A stretch of DNA of 5,846 bases from Thermoanaerobaculia bacterium (lineage in GTDB: Bacteria; Acidobacteriota; Thermoanaerobaculia; Multivoradales; UBA5704). The notes under the pieces were generated by a model. That model was not told the DNA's origin. It did not search any database and was given only the letters and a program-made list of their open reading frames with translations. Of the stretch, positions 1-5,178 are shown piece by piece (positions within the stretch are counted from its first letter, which is position 1; each line of letters begins with the position of its first letter). The position numbers were made by a program, and so were the translations under genes. The stretch covers positions 1 through 5,846 of the forward strand of contig JAICSG010000286.1 of the NCBI GenBank assembly GCA_025937035.1, given 5' to 3'.

Positions 1-1
1 C

Positions 2-337
2 ACGCCCGAGGTACGGCCGCCGAGCGGCGTCGAGGGTCCGGGCTGGGCGTTCGCGACCACCCGCGTGCCGGTGAGCGCCGACAATCAGGCCCTGCACGAG
101 GAGGCCCGGCGCCTCGCCCGCCTGCTCGTGAGCGAGATCAAGCTTTACAATGAAGAGCAGGTCGAGGAAGGGCGCCGCAACCGCGACATCTATGAACGGC
201 TGCGGGAGGACATCGATCGCTCCCGTCAGATGTATGATGAGAGGGTCGATCCACAGATCCTTCGTTCGACGGATTATTTTTACCAGGAGCTGGTGCGCAT
301 CCTGGCCGCGGGGGATTCCAAGGCGCTGGGCATCTGA
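2..337 (+). CDS. C-terminal end of a protein of unknown function (5' partial)
   Basis: The frame is open from the first complete codon of the window to a TGA at 335-337, giving 111 residues with no stop upstream, so the gene almost certainly begins before the window. An internal GTG at 65 could be read as a start, but the frame continues upstream of it through a proline- and glycine-rich stretch that looks like an interdomain linker. The last 85 or so residues form a compact, charged, helical module with the motifs ARRLARLLVSEIKLYNEEQV, YERLREDIDRSRQMY and DYFYQELVRILAAGD. From memory, modules of this kind end multidomain proteins in Acidobacteriota and Myxococcota, often after zinc-ribbon or signalling domains, but I cannot name a function. 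No membrane segment or catalytic motif is visible. It is separated by 92 bp from the next gene, with a stem-loop between them. Confidence 0.75.
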   Translation, partial: TPEVRPPSGVEGPGWAFATTRVPVSADNQALHEEARRLARLLVSEIKLYNEEQVEEGRRNRDIYERLREDIDRSRQMYDERVDPQILRSTDYFYQELVRILAAGDSKALGI

Positions 338-353
338 TCCGCGTCTGATCCGC
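333..353 (+). repeat. Short tandem direct repeat over a stop codon
   Basis: The 10-mer TCTGATCCGC occurs at 333-342 and again at 344-353, a period of 11 bp. The first copy contains the TGA stop of the upstream gene. It looks like a small local duplication and no function is suggested. Confidence 0.6.
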
Positions 354-389
354 TTGGCGCCGGACGCGCACCCGCCGCAGTCGCGACAG

Positions 390-413
390 GGCTCCGGAGA
401 TGTTTCCGGAGCC
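390..413 (+). other. Perfect stem-loop between the first gene and the transglycosylase gene
   Basis: GGCTCCGGA (390-398) pairs exactly with TCCGGAGCC (405-413) around a 6-nt loop, a 9-bp GC-rich stem. No T-run follows, so it is not a classical intrinsic terminator. It could protect the 3' end of the upstream message, terminate weakly, or act in the leader of the next gene, whose ribosome binding site begins 7 nt later. An in-frame ATG at 400 lies inside the structure. Confidence 0.5.
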
Positions 414-420
414 GCAGCTT

Positions 421-424
421 GGAG
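421..424 (+). promoter_or_regulatory. Ribosome binding site deciding the transglycosylase start
   Basis: GGAG at 421-424 stands 5 nt before a GTG at 430. The alternative in-frame ATG at 400 has GGAG directly abutting it with no spacer and lies in a stem-loop. The GTG also places a textbook signal peptide at the very N-terminus, so it is the preferred start. Confidence 0.6.
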
Positions 425-429
425 CAGAA

Positions 430-2646
430 GTGAGAAGTAGAAAGCCGATTCGGCACCGCGCCGCGCTCGTCCTGTTGCTCCCCCTCCTGCTGGGCTCCGC
501 CACCGCCTCGCCTCCGCGCTCCGGCCTCGCCGCCGGCCCCTTGCCGGGGCACTCCGACCGCGCCTCCCTCGCCTACGCCGAGGCGGCCACGGCCGTGCGT
601 CGGAAGGACTGCAACGCCGCCTACAAGGCGCTGGCGCCGGTCCTCTCGGGCCGCGACTCGGAGGCCGCCTTCGCCCAGCTCCTCCTCGGCTTCTACGCCA
701 GCGCCTGCCAGCAGACCGGCTACGCCGAGGAACGGCTGTACGCGGCCAAAAATCCCGACGGCCCGCTGGAGGACTGGCGGCTGCTCCTGCTGAGCGACGC
801 CGCGGCGGCGCGCGGGCACGTCCTGCTCGCCCAGACCTCGCTCGCCAAGCTGCTGGGGGACTACCCCGGCTCGGCCCTCCGCCCCCGCGCCCTGATCAAG
901 GCGGCGACCCTCGCCTGGCAGCGCGGCGACACGCGGCGCGCCCTGGACCTCGTGGGGGCCGCCCGCTCCGAGGAGCTGCGGGGGGACGAGGCCTCCCAGC
1001 TGGAGGCGCTCGCCTGGCAGATCGGCATCCAGACCGGCGACCGCGAGGCCCAGGCCGAGGCGGCCCGCCGCCTGCTGGTGAGCTTCCCCCTCAAGGCCTC
1101 CGAGCTGAACGTGGTCGAGATCTTCCGCAACCCGGACGGCTCGCTCACCTGGCCGCGTATCCTCACCGGCGATCAGCTCAAGCGGCGGGCGAAGGCCCTG
1201 CTCGACCTCAAGCTCGAATCCAACGCCCTCACCACGCTCGACTCCGTGGCGCTTCCCGACCGCGACCTCGAGTGGCAGCTGCTGGAGGCCCAGACCTTGA
1301 CCCGCCTGCATCGCGGGAGCGACGCTCTCAGCCTGCTCGCCGGCCGCGAGGCGTCCGACTCCCGCCAGGCCGCCGCCCTCGCCTGGGCCCGTGCCCAGGC
1401 CGCCGAGGACGCCGCCACCGCCCAGCGCGGCCGGTCGAGCCTCGGCTCGGCCGAGCGCCAACAGCTCCGCGCGCTCTCCCAGCAGTACCTGGAGAAGGTG
1501 GCCCAGAACGGCGCCGACCGCGATCTCTCGGCCAAGGCCCTGAAGGAGCTCTACGCCGACTATCAGACCGACGGTCTGTTCGACCGCGCCGTCGACACCC
1601 TGCGCCGGCTGCAGCGCCTCGATCCCAGGGACACCACCGGCGCGGCCAACCTCTGGCAGATGGGGTGGCTGGAGTACGGCAAGGGGAACTACACCGGCGC
1701 GATCGGCACCTGGACCGAGCTCTTCTCGCTCTACCCGCGGGACGCCAACGCCCGCCGGGGCCGCTACTGGACGGCGCGCGCCTTCGACCGCATGGGCGAA
1801 GGGGAGCGGGCGCAGCAGATCTACAACGAGATCGCCCAGGCCGACACGGCGGACTTCTACCGCCGCAACGCCGTGGCCCGCCTGCACGGGAAACCGGCCG
1901 CCCTGGCCGCCGCCGCGCAGGCCAGGGAGCCCTGGCCCGCCGACCCCGCCCTCAACCGGGCGCGGCTGCTGACCGACCTCGGGCTGGACGGCCTCGCCTA
2001 CACCGAGGCCGAGCTGGTGCGCGACAAGGCGCAGACTCAGGCCGTGAAGGCCCTGGAGGCGGTGATCCTGGCCCACCAGGGGGACCGCCGGAAGAGCGTG
2101 CTGGTGATCCGTGACGCCTTCCCGGCCCTGGGCGGCCCCTTCCAGGCCACCCTGCCGGACGAGGCGCGGCGGCTCTACTATCCGCTGGAGTACCAGGACA
2201 CCATCCGCACCTGGGCGACCACCAACCGGCTCCCCACCTACCTGGTGTTCGGGATCATCCGCCAGGAGAGCGCCTTCGACGCCAACGCCCAGAGCTGGGC
2301 GGGCGCCCGCGGCCTGATGCAGCTCATGCCCTCGACGGCCCGCGAGCTGGCGCTCAAGAACGGCCTCTCCTGGAACCAGAGCATGCTCGCCGACCCCTCG
2401 GTGAACGTGCGGCTGGGCACCACCTACTTCCGGCAGGTGTTCAGCATGTTCAACGAGAACCTCGAGCTCTCGCTCGCCGGCTACAACGGCGGGCCGTACC
2501 GCATCAAGCGGCTCTGGCAGGAGTCGGGCAACAACGAAGTCGATCGCTTCCTCGAGGGTCTGGGTCTCGAGGAGTCCAAGACCTACGTCAAGCGGATCCT
2601 GGTCCTCTCCGACAGCTACCGCCAGCTCTATCCGACGGCCGGGTGA
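430..2646 (+). CDS. Exported soluble lytic murein transglycosylase (Slt70-like, SLT domain)
   Basis: Predicted periplasmic lytic transglycosylase, which cleaves the MurNAc-GlcNAc bond of peptidoglycan to leave 1,6-anhydroMurNAc ends. From the GTG at 430 it has 738 residues, somewhat longer than E. coli Slt70. Residues 1-26 form a signal peptide: a basic start (RSRKPIRHR), a leucine-rich core, and an ATA sequence before the likely cleavage site. Residues of about 30-560 are alpha-helical repeats with TPR-like stretches such as LWQMGWLEYGKGNYTGAI and YWTARAFDRMGEGERAQQIY, as in the Slt70 superhelix. The SLT domain fills roughly 585-738. It carries IIRQESAFD with the presumed catalytic Glu613, GLMQLMPSTA at 628-637 and AGYNGG at 683-688, all the expected family motifs. 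A start at ATG 400 would add 10 residues and bury the signal peptide. The stop overlaps a possible GTG start of the next gene by four bases (GTGA), suggesting co-transcription and translational coupling. Family assignment is secure; the substrate in this organism is inferred. Confidence 0.93.
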   Translation: MRSRKPIRHRAALVLLLPLLLGSATASPPRSGLAAGPLPGHSDRASLAYAEAATAVRRKDCNAAYKALAPVLSGRDSEAAFAQLLLGFYASACQQTGYAEERLYAAKNPDGPLEDWRLLLLSDAAAARGHVLLAQTSLAKLLGDYPGSALRPRALIKAATLAWQRGDTRRALDLVGAARSEELRGDEASQLEALAWQIGIQTGDREAQAEAARRLLVSFPLKASELNVVEIFRNPDGSLTWPRILTGDQLKRRAKALLDLKLESNALTTLDSVALPDRDLEWQLLEAQTLTRLHRGSDALSLLAGREASDSRQAAALAWARAQAAEDAATAQRGRSSLGSAERQQLRALSQQYLEKVAQNGADRDLSAKALKELYADYQTDGLFDRAVDTLRRLQRLDPRDTTGAANLWQMGWLEYGKGNYTGAIGTWTELFSLYPRDANARRGRYWTARAFDRMGEGERAQQIYNEIAQADTADFYRRNAVARLHGKPAALAAAAQAREPWPADPALNRARLLTDLGLDGLAYTEAELVRDKAQTQAVKALEAVILAHQGDRRKSVLVIRDAFPALGGPFQATLPDEARRLYYPLEYQDTIRTWATTNRLPTYLVFGIIRQESAFDANAQSWAGARGLMQLMPSTARELALKNGLSWNQSMLADPSVNVRLGTTYFRQVFSMFNENLELSLAGYNGGPYRIKRLWQESGNNEVDRFLEGLGLEESKTYVKRILVLSDSYRQLYPTAG

Positions 2647-4217
2647 AGAGCACCCAGCGCAGCCGCCCGGGCATGAATGCCCGGGCTACGTTCCAACCGA
2701 AAAGCCCCCTGAAGGGGGCTCCTCAAACCCTATCCAGGAAATCAGGGAGCCGGCTTCAGCCGGCTTTTCGTTTGCGTCGTAGCCCGGGCATTGATGCCCG
2801 GGCGGGGCTCGGCCTCCTCATCCTGCTTCTCCTCTTTCTCACCTCCTGCCGCGGCCTCACCGTCCCGCAGGAGGGCCCCATCGTCCTCATCACCTTCGAC
2901 TCCCTCCGCGCGGACGTGGTGGGCGGGCTGGGCGGCGAGCGGGGGCTGACGCCGAGCTTCGATGCCCTGCTGAAACAGGCCGACTGGGGGGGCCGGGCGA
3001 TCGCGCCGTCGAGCCTGGGGGCCTCCGCCATGGCCTCGCTGTTCACCGGGCTCCGGCCCTGGCAGCACCAGGTGCTCCGCGACGGCGACCGCCTCTCCCG
3101 CGCCCTCCTCACCCTCCCCGAGGCCCTGCAGCACCTGGGATACGAAACCTACGGCTTTACCGGAGAGCCCAGCTACTCGAAGGACGGCGGCTACGATCAG
3201 GGGCTCGATCACCTGGACGACCTCAACAAGGGAGTGGGGGCGGCCGACCGCCTGGCGAGGATCGGGCGGGGCCGGCGGTTCGTCTGGATCCACATCCCGG
3301 AGCCGGCGGCGCCCTACATCCACCGCCAGCGCTTCGACGACCGCATCGACACCGGACGGATCGACCTCCCCGACCGGCTGCAGCCGAACGAGCTGGCCCT
3401 CTACTTCGATCCCGCCACCCCGCTGCCGCCAGCCAAGCGGCGCCTCTTCTGGACCCTGTACCGTTTCAACGTCGCCTGGGCGGACGACCGGCTGGGCCGG
3501 CTGATCCAGGCCCTGCGGTCGAGCGGCGAGTGGGACCGCACCCTCCTGGTGGTGACCTCCACCCACGGCGAGGAGATCGGGGAGAAGGGGCAGACCCTGA
3601 ACGGCGGCAACCTCGGGCGGCAGCTCCTGGAGGTGCCGTTCGCCGTCAAGCTCCCCCTCGGCTTCCGTCTCAAGATCGCCGAGCCGCGGGAGCGGCGCAT
3701 CGCCGCCGCGCGCCTCTGGGCCACCCTGGTGGAGGCCGCGGGCGGCGACGTGCCGCCGGCGGTCGCCCCCAGCCTCTTCCATCACGATCCCCGGCCCGTG
3801 CTCTCGGAGCTCTACCTGACCAACGGCGTGAATCAATTCTCGCTCGTCGACGGCGACGACCAGCTCTTCTGGGCGGCGCGCTTCGCGCCGCCGGAGCCGG
3901 ACTACTATCTGGCGCGCCTGGCGATGATGAGCCGGGGGAACGCCGAGGTGGCCCGCGCCGAGCTCAGGGTGCCGCCGGAGACGATCCTGGACCGGCTGCG
4001 CAAGGCTTTCATGGCGGCGCCGCCGCTCAGCGGCACGGGTCCGCCCCGGCTATCGCTGGAGCGCTGGGGGGCGGAAGGGGGGACTCGGGCCCTCGCGGAC
4101 CCCCGGCGGACGGCGGAGATGGCCCGGACCCTGGCTCAGATTTGGAACGCGTTCGTCCCGGCGGAGCGCCCGCCCGGACAGGAAGCCCGCGAATGGTATA
4201 CTGCCGAGTCGCCCTGA
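2643..4217 (+). CDS. Sulfatase/alkaline-phosphatase-superfamily lipoprotein, probably catalytically degenerate
   Basis: The frame opens at a GTG overlapping the previous stop (524 residues). The fold is recognisable from VLITFDSLRAD (81-91, Asp86), ASLFTGLRPW (131-140), GYDQGLDHL (183-191) and TSTHGEEIGEKGQ (305-317). Residues of about 55-69 are a hydrophobic segment ending in a lipobox, LTSC, with Cys69 as the lipidation site. It is therefore predicted to be an envelope lipoprotein, and the +2 residue is Arg, not an Asp inner-membrane retention signal. By eye, several family catalytic residues are replaced: the nucleophile-region T/S-x-P-S reads GASA (126-129), DHG reads THG (307-309), D-P-H-x-P-Y reads EPAAPY (220-225), and the H of the later HG motif reads NGGN (320-323). 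Activity is doubtful and a binding or scaffold role is possible. The start is uncertain: residues 8-54 are encoded by a palindromic repeat, and a TTG at 2772 would instead give a normal 26-residue signal peptide, although no ribosome binding site precedes it. Confidence 0.85.
   Translation: MKSTQRSRPGMNARATFQPKSPLKGAPQTLSRKSGSRLQPAFRLRRSPGIDARAGLGLLILLLLFLTSCRGLTVPQEGPIVLITFDSLRADVVGGLGGERGLTPSFDALLKQADWGGRAIAPSSLGASAMASLFTGLRPWQHQVLRDGDRLSRALLTLPEALQHLGYETYGFTGEPSYSKDGGYDQGLDHLDDLNKGVGAADRLARIGRGRRFVWIHIPEPAAPYIHRQRFDDRIDTGRIDLPDRLQPNELALYFDPATPLPPAKRRLFWTLYRFNVAWADDRLGRLIQALRSSGEWDRTLLVVTSTHGEEIGEKGQTLNGGNLGRQLLEVPFAVKLPLGFRLKIAEPRERRIAAARLWATLVEAAGGDVPPAVAPSLFHHDPRPVLSELYLTNGVNQFSLVDGDDQLFWAARFAPPEPDYYLARLAMMSRGNAEVARAELRVPPETILDRLRKAFMAAPPLSGTGPPRLSLERWGAEGGTRALADPRRTAEMARTLAQIWNAFVPAERPPGQEAREWYTAESP
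2665..2722 (+). repeat. Left unit of the palindromic repeat
   Basis: First hairpin: GCCCGGGCAT (2665-2674), loop GA, ATGCCCGGGC (2677-2686). Second hairpin: AGCCCCCT (2703-2710), loop GA, AGGGGGCT (2713-2720). The linker begins TACG and ends CGAAA. Both stems are perfect. Confidence 0.85.
2746..2803 (-). repeat. Right unit of the palindromic repeat, inverted
   Basis: On the + strand the order is reversed: AGCCGGCT (2748-2755), loop TC, AGCCGGCT (2758-2765), then GCCCGGGCAT (2782-2791), loop TG, ATGCCCGGGC (2794-2803). The first hairpin is followed by TTT (2766-2768), continuing the run of T begun at 2765, so on the + strand it somewhat resembles a weak intrinsic terminator. Against the left unit, the short stem differs at two base pairs and both partners have changed, so pairing is kept. 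Confidence 0.85.
4175..4202 (+). promoter_or_regulatory. Probable sigma70-type promoter of the tRNA gene, inside the upstream CDS
   Basis: CGGACA (4175-4180, four of six matches to TTGACA) is followed by 16 bp and TATACT (4197-4202), a near-perfect -10. Transcription would begin near 4209, leaving a leader of about 24 nt before the tRNA at 4233. The stretch after the -10 is GC-rich (GCCGAGTCGCCC), as in stringently controlled tRNA promoters. An A/T-rich hexamer is conspicuous in this GC-rich sequence. It overlaps the last codons of the sulfatase-like gene. Confidence 0.6.
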
Positions 4218-4218
4218 A

Positions 4219-4232
4219 GGGGGCATTCCCCC
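4219..4232 (+). other. Small GC stem-loop in the tRNA leader
   Basis: GGGGG (4219-4223) pairs with CCCCC (4228-4232) around the loop CATT. It starts 2 nt after the sulfatase-like stop codon and touches the first base of the tRNA. It may be a leader structure removed with the 5' end by RNase P, or a chance pairing. No T-run is present, so it is unlikely to terminate transcription. Confidence 0.4.
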
Positions 4233-4305
4233 GGGTCCATAGCTCAGCGGTGAGAGCATCCGGCTCATAACCGGCTGGTCCCTGGTTCGAATCCAGGTGG
4301 ACCCA
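4233..4305 (+). tRNA. tRNA-Met (anticodon CAT), elongator type
   Basis: A complete 73-nt cloverleaf. Acceptor GGGTCCA (4233-4239) pairs with TGGACCC (4298-4304), followed by discriminator A4305. The D-arm is GCTC/GAGC with an 8-nt loop. The anticodon stem surrounds the loop CTCATAA with CAT at 4266-4268. The variable loop is 5 nt, and the T-arm CCTGG/CCAGG carries the loop TTCGAAT. CCA is not encoded. The G-C first pair and the lack of the three G-C pairs typical of initiators argue against tRNA-fMet. A tRNA-Ile2 read as CAT and modified to lysidine cannot be excluded. The outermost anticodon-stem pair is a T-C mismatch (4259 and 4275). Confidence 0.93.
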
Positions 4306-4399
4306 CTCAGCACCCCTTCGCGACGACCTCCGAGCCATCTAAAGCGGGTGGGAATCAGCGGTTGCGCGGCGGCGAGGGTGTGATGGTCTTTCTTTGGAG

Positions 4400-4404
4400 A
4401 GGAG
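4400..4404 (+). promoter_or_regulatory. Ribosome binding site of the zinc-ribbon gene
   Basis: AGGAG at 4400-4404 lies within a purine-rich run, 13 nt before the ATG at 4418. The spacing is a little long, and a weaker GGA at 4406-4408 is nearer. It supports ATG 4418 over the in-frame TTG at 4394, which lies upstream of this site. Confidence 0.5.
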
Positions 4405-4417
4405 CGGACGTTTTCCC

Positions 4418-5164
4418 ATGAATCAGAACCTCCAGAACATCCTGGAGCTGCAATCGGCGCTGACCCGGCTCCACGAGGCCGATCAGCGGCTGCACGGCAT
4501 CCCCGACTGGATGCGCGAGCTTCACGAGGAGCACACGGCGCGCAAGACGGAGATCCAGGCGCTCGAGGAGACGGCCGCCGAAGCGGCCCGGCAGCGGCGG
4601 ACGGCGGAAGCGGCGGTCCAGGACGCCCAGGAAAAGCTCAAGAAGTACCAGCAGCAGATCAACAAGGTCAGCACCCAGCGCGAGTACGGCGCCCTCCTCC
4701 AGGAGATCGACACCGTCAAGGGTCAGATCTCGGGCAACGAGGAGGCCGCCCTCTCGGCTCTCGACCAGCACGAGAAGGCCGAGAAGGAGCTCGAGACCCT
4801 GCGCGAGAGCTTCCGCGAGATCGAGGAGCGCTACGCCGCCGAGATGACCCGCTGGGAGGCGGAGAAGCCCGAGATCGCCCGCCAGGTCGAGGCGCTGAAA
4901 GCCCAGGTCACCGAGGTCAAGGGGCGCCTGCCGCGCGGCATCGTGGCGCAGTTCGAGCGCATCCTCGACCGCTATCCCGGCGGGGCCACGGCGCCGGTGC
5001 GGCCCATCGAGCGGCCCGGCCAGAAGCAGCGCGAGTGGCACTGCTCGGCCTGCAACTACCGGGTGCGCCCCCAGGTGGTGGTCGAGATCCGCAACGGCGA
5101 CAGCCTGGTCCAGTGCGACTCCTGCAAGCGCATCCTCTTCTTCCCCGAGGAGGAAGAGGCCTGA
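4418..5164 (+). CDS. Coiled-coil protein with C-terminal C4 zinc ribbon (COG1579/DUF164 family)
   Basis: From ATG 4418 the protein has 248 residues and no signal peptide, so it is predicted to be cytoplasmic. Residues of about 5-180 form a long, highly charged coiled-coil hairpin rich in Glu, Lys, Gln and Ala. It includes INKVSTQREYGALLQEID, which resembles the conserved turn of the COG1579 family. The C-terminus carries a zinc ribbon with two CxxC knuckles, WHCSAC (Cys209, Cys212) and VQCDSC (Cys233, Cys236), followed by RILFF. Relatives include Helicobacter HP0958 (FlgZ) and chlamydial CdsZ, which act as chaperone- or RNA-binding-like factors in flagellar or type III secretion systems. Most bacterial members have no settled role, and nothing flagellar is nearby. 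The 112 bp between the tRNA and the ATG hold the ribosome binding site but no convincing promoter or terminator, so read-through from the tRNA unit is possible. The gene stops 14 bp before the YggS-family gene, suggesting an operon. Confidence 0.9.
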   Translation: MNQNLQNILELQSALTRLHEADQRLHGIPDWMRELHEEHTARKTEIQALEETAAEAARQRRTAEAAVQDAQEKLKKYQQQINKVSTQREYGALLQEIDTVKGQISGNEEAALSALDQHEKAEKELETLRESFREIEERYAAEMTRWEAEKPEIARQVEALKAQVTEVKGRLPRGIVAQFERILDRYPGGATAPVRPIERPGQKQREWHCSACNYRVRPQVVVEIRNGDSLVQCDSCKRILFFPEEEEA

Positions 5165-5178
5165 GCGGCGAGCTTTCG

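Larger units (their letters stand above)
2665..2803. repeat. Two-unit inverted palindromic repeat (REP/BIME-like element)
   Basis: Two 58-bp units face each other in inverted orientation around a 23-bp centre, with exact positional symmetry (paired positions sum to 5468). About 49 of 58 positions match. Each unit holds two hairpins, a 10-bp stem with arms GCCCGGGCAT and ATGCCCGGGC and an 8-bp stem with a 2-nt loop, joined by a spacer that includes TACG and CGAAAA. There is no transposase gene in the window. The layout matches the extragenic palindromic repeats dispersed in many high-GC bacterial genomes, probably mobilised in trans by a RAYT-type transposase; that last point is family knowledge and is not seen here. 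The element is open in the frame of the downstream lipoprotein gene. Confidence 0.85.

Noticed and set aside
400..429. ATG at 400 as the transglycosylase start
   Set aside because: Its GGAG abuts the ATG with no spacer, the ATG lies in a stem-loop, and it would put ten extra residues before a signal peptide. GTG 430 has a proper GGAG with 5-nt spacing.
280..2076. Long open frame on the minus strand (598 codons) opposite the transglycosylase gene
   Set aside because: Composition is dominated by Gly, Ala, Val, Leu and Arg with no domain motif. It mirrors the codon structure of a secure + strand gene, the usual antisense shadow in GC-rich DNA.
2665..2803. CRISPR array or insertion-sequence remnant
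   Set aside because: There are only two units and they are inverted, with no regular spacers, no cas gene and no transposase remnant. The hairpin layout fits a REP-type element better.
2794..2850. ATG at 2794 within the repeat as the start of the lipoprotein gene
   Set aside because: It is out of frame with the sulfatase-like protein and the signal peptide.
2742..3836. Minus-strand open frame (364 codons) opposite the sulfatase-like gene
   Set aside because: Low-complexity antisense shadow without recognisable motifs. The + strand frame has clear family motifs over the same region.
3530..4270. Second + strand frame (246 codons) overlapping the end of the sulfatase-like gene and the tRNA
   Set aside because: Arg/Gly/Ala/Pro-rich frame-shifted shadow that ends inside the tRNA. 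No family motif.
4027..4338. Minus-strand open frames across the tRNA, with peptides of the type HLDSNQGPAGYEPDALTAELW
   Set aside because: This is the familiar false protein produced by translating the complement of a tRNA gene.
4362..4390. Possible promoter for the zinc-ribbon gene (TTGCGC, 17 bp, GGTCTT)
   Set aside because: The -10 box is poor, and such weak matches are expected by chance.
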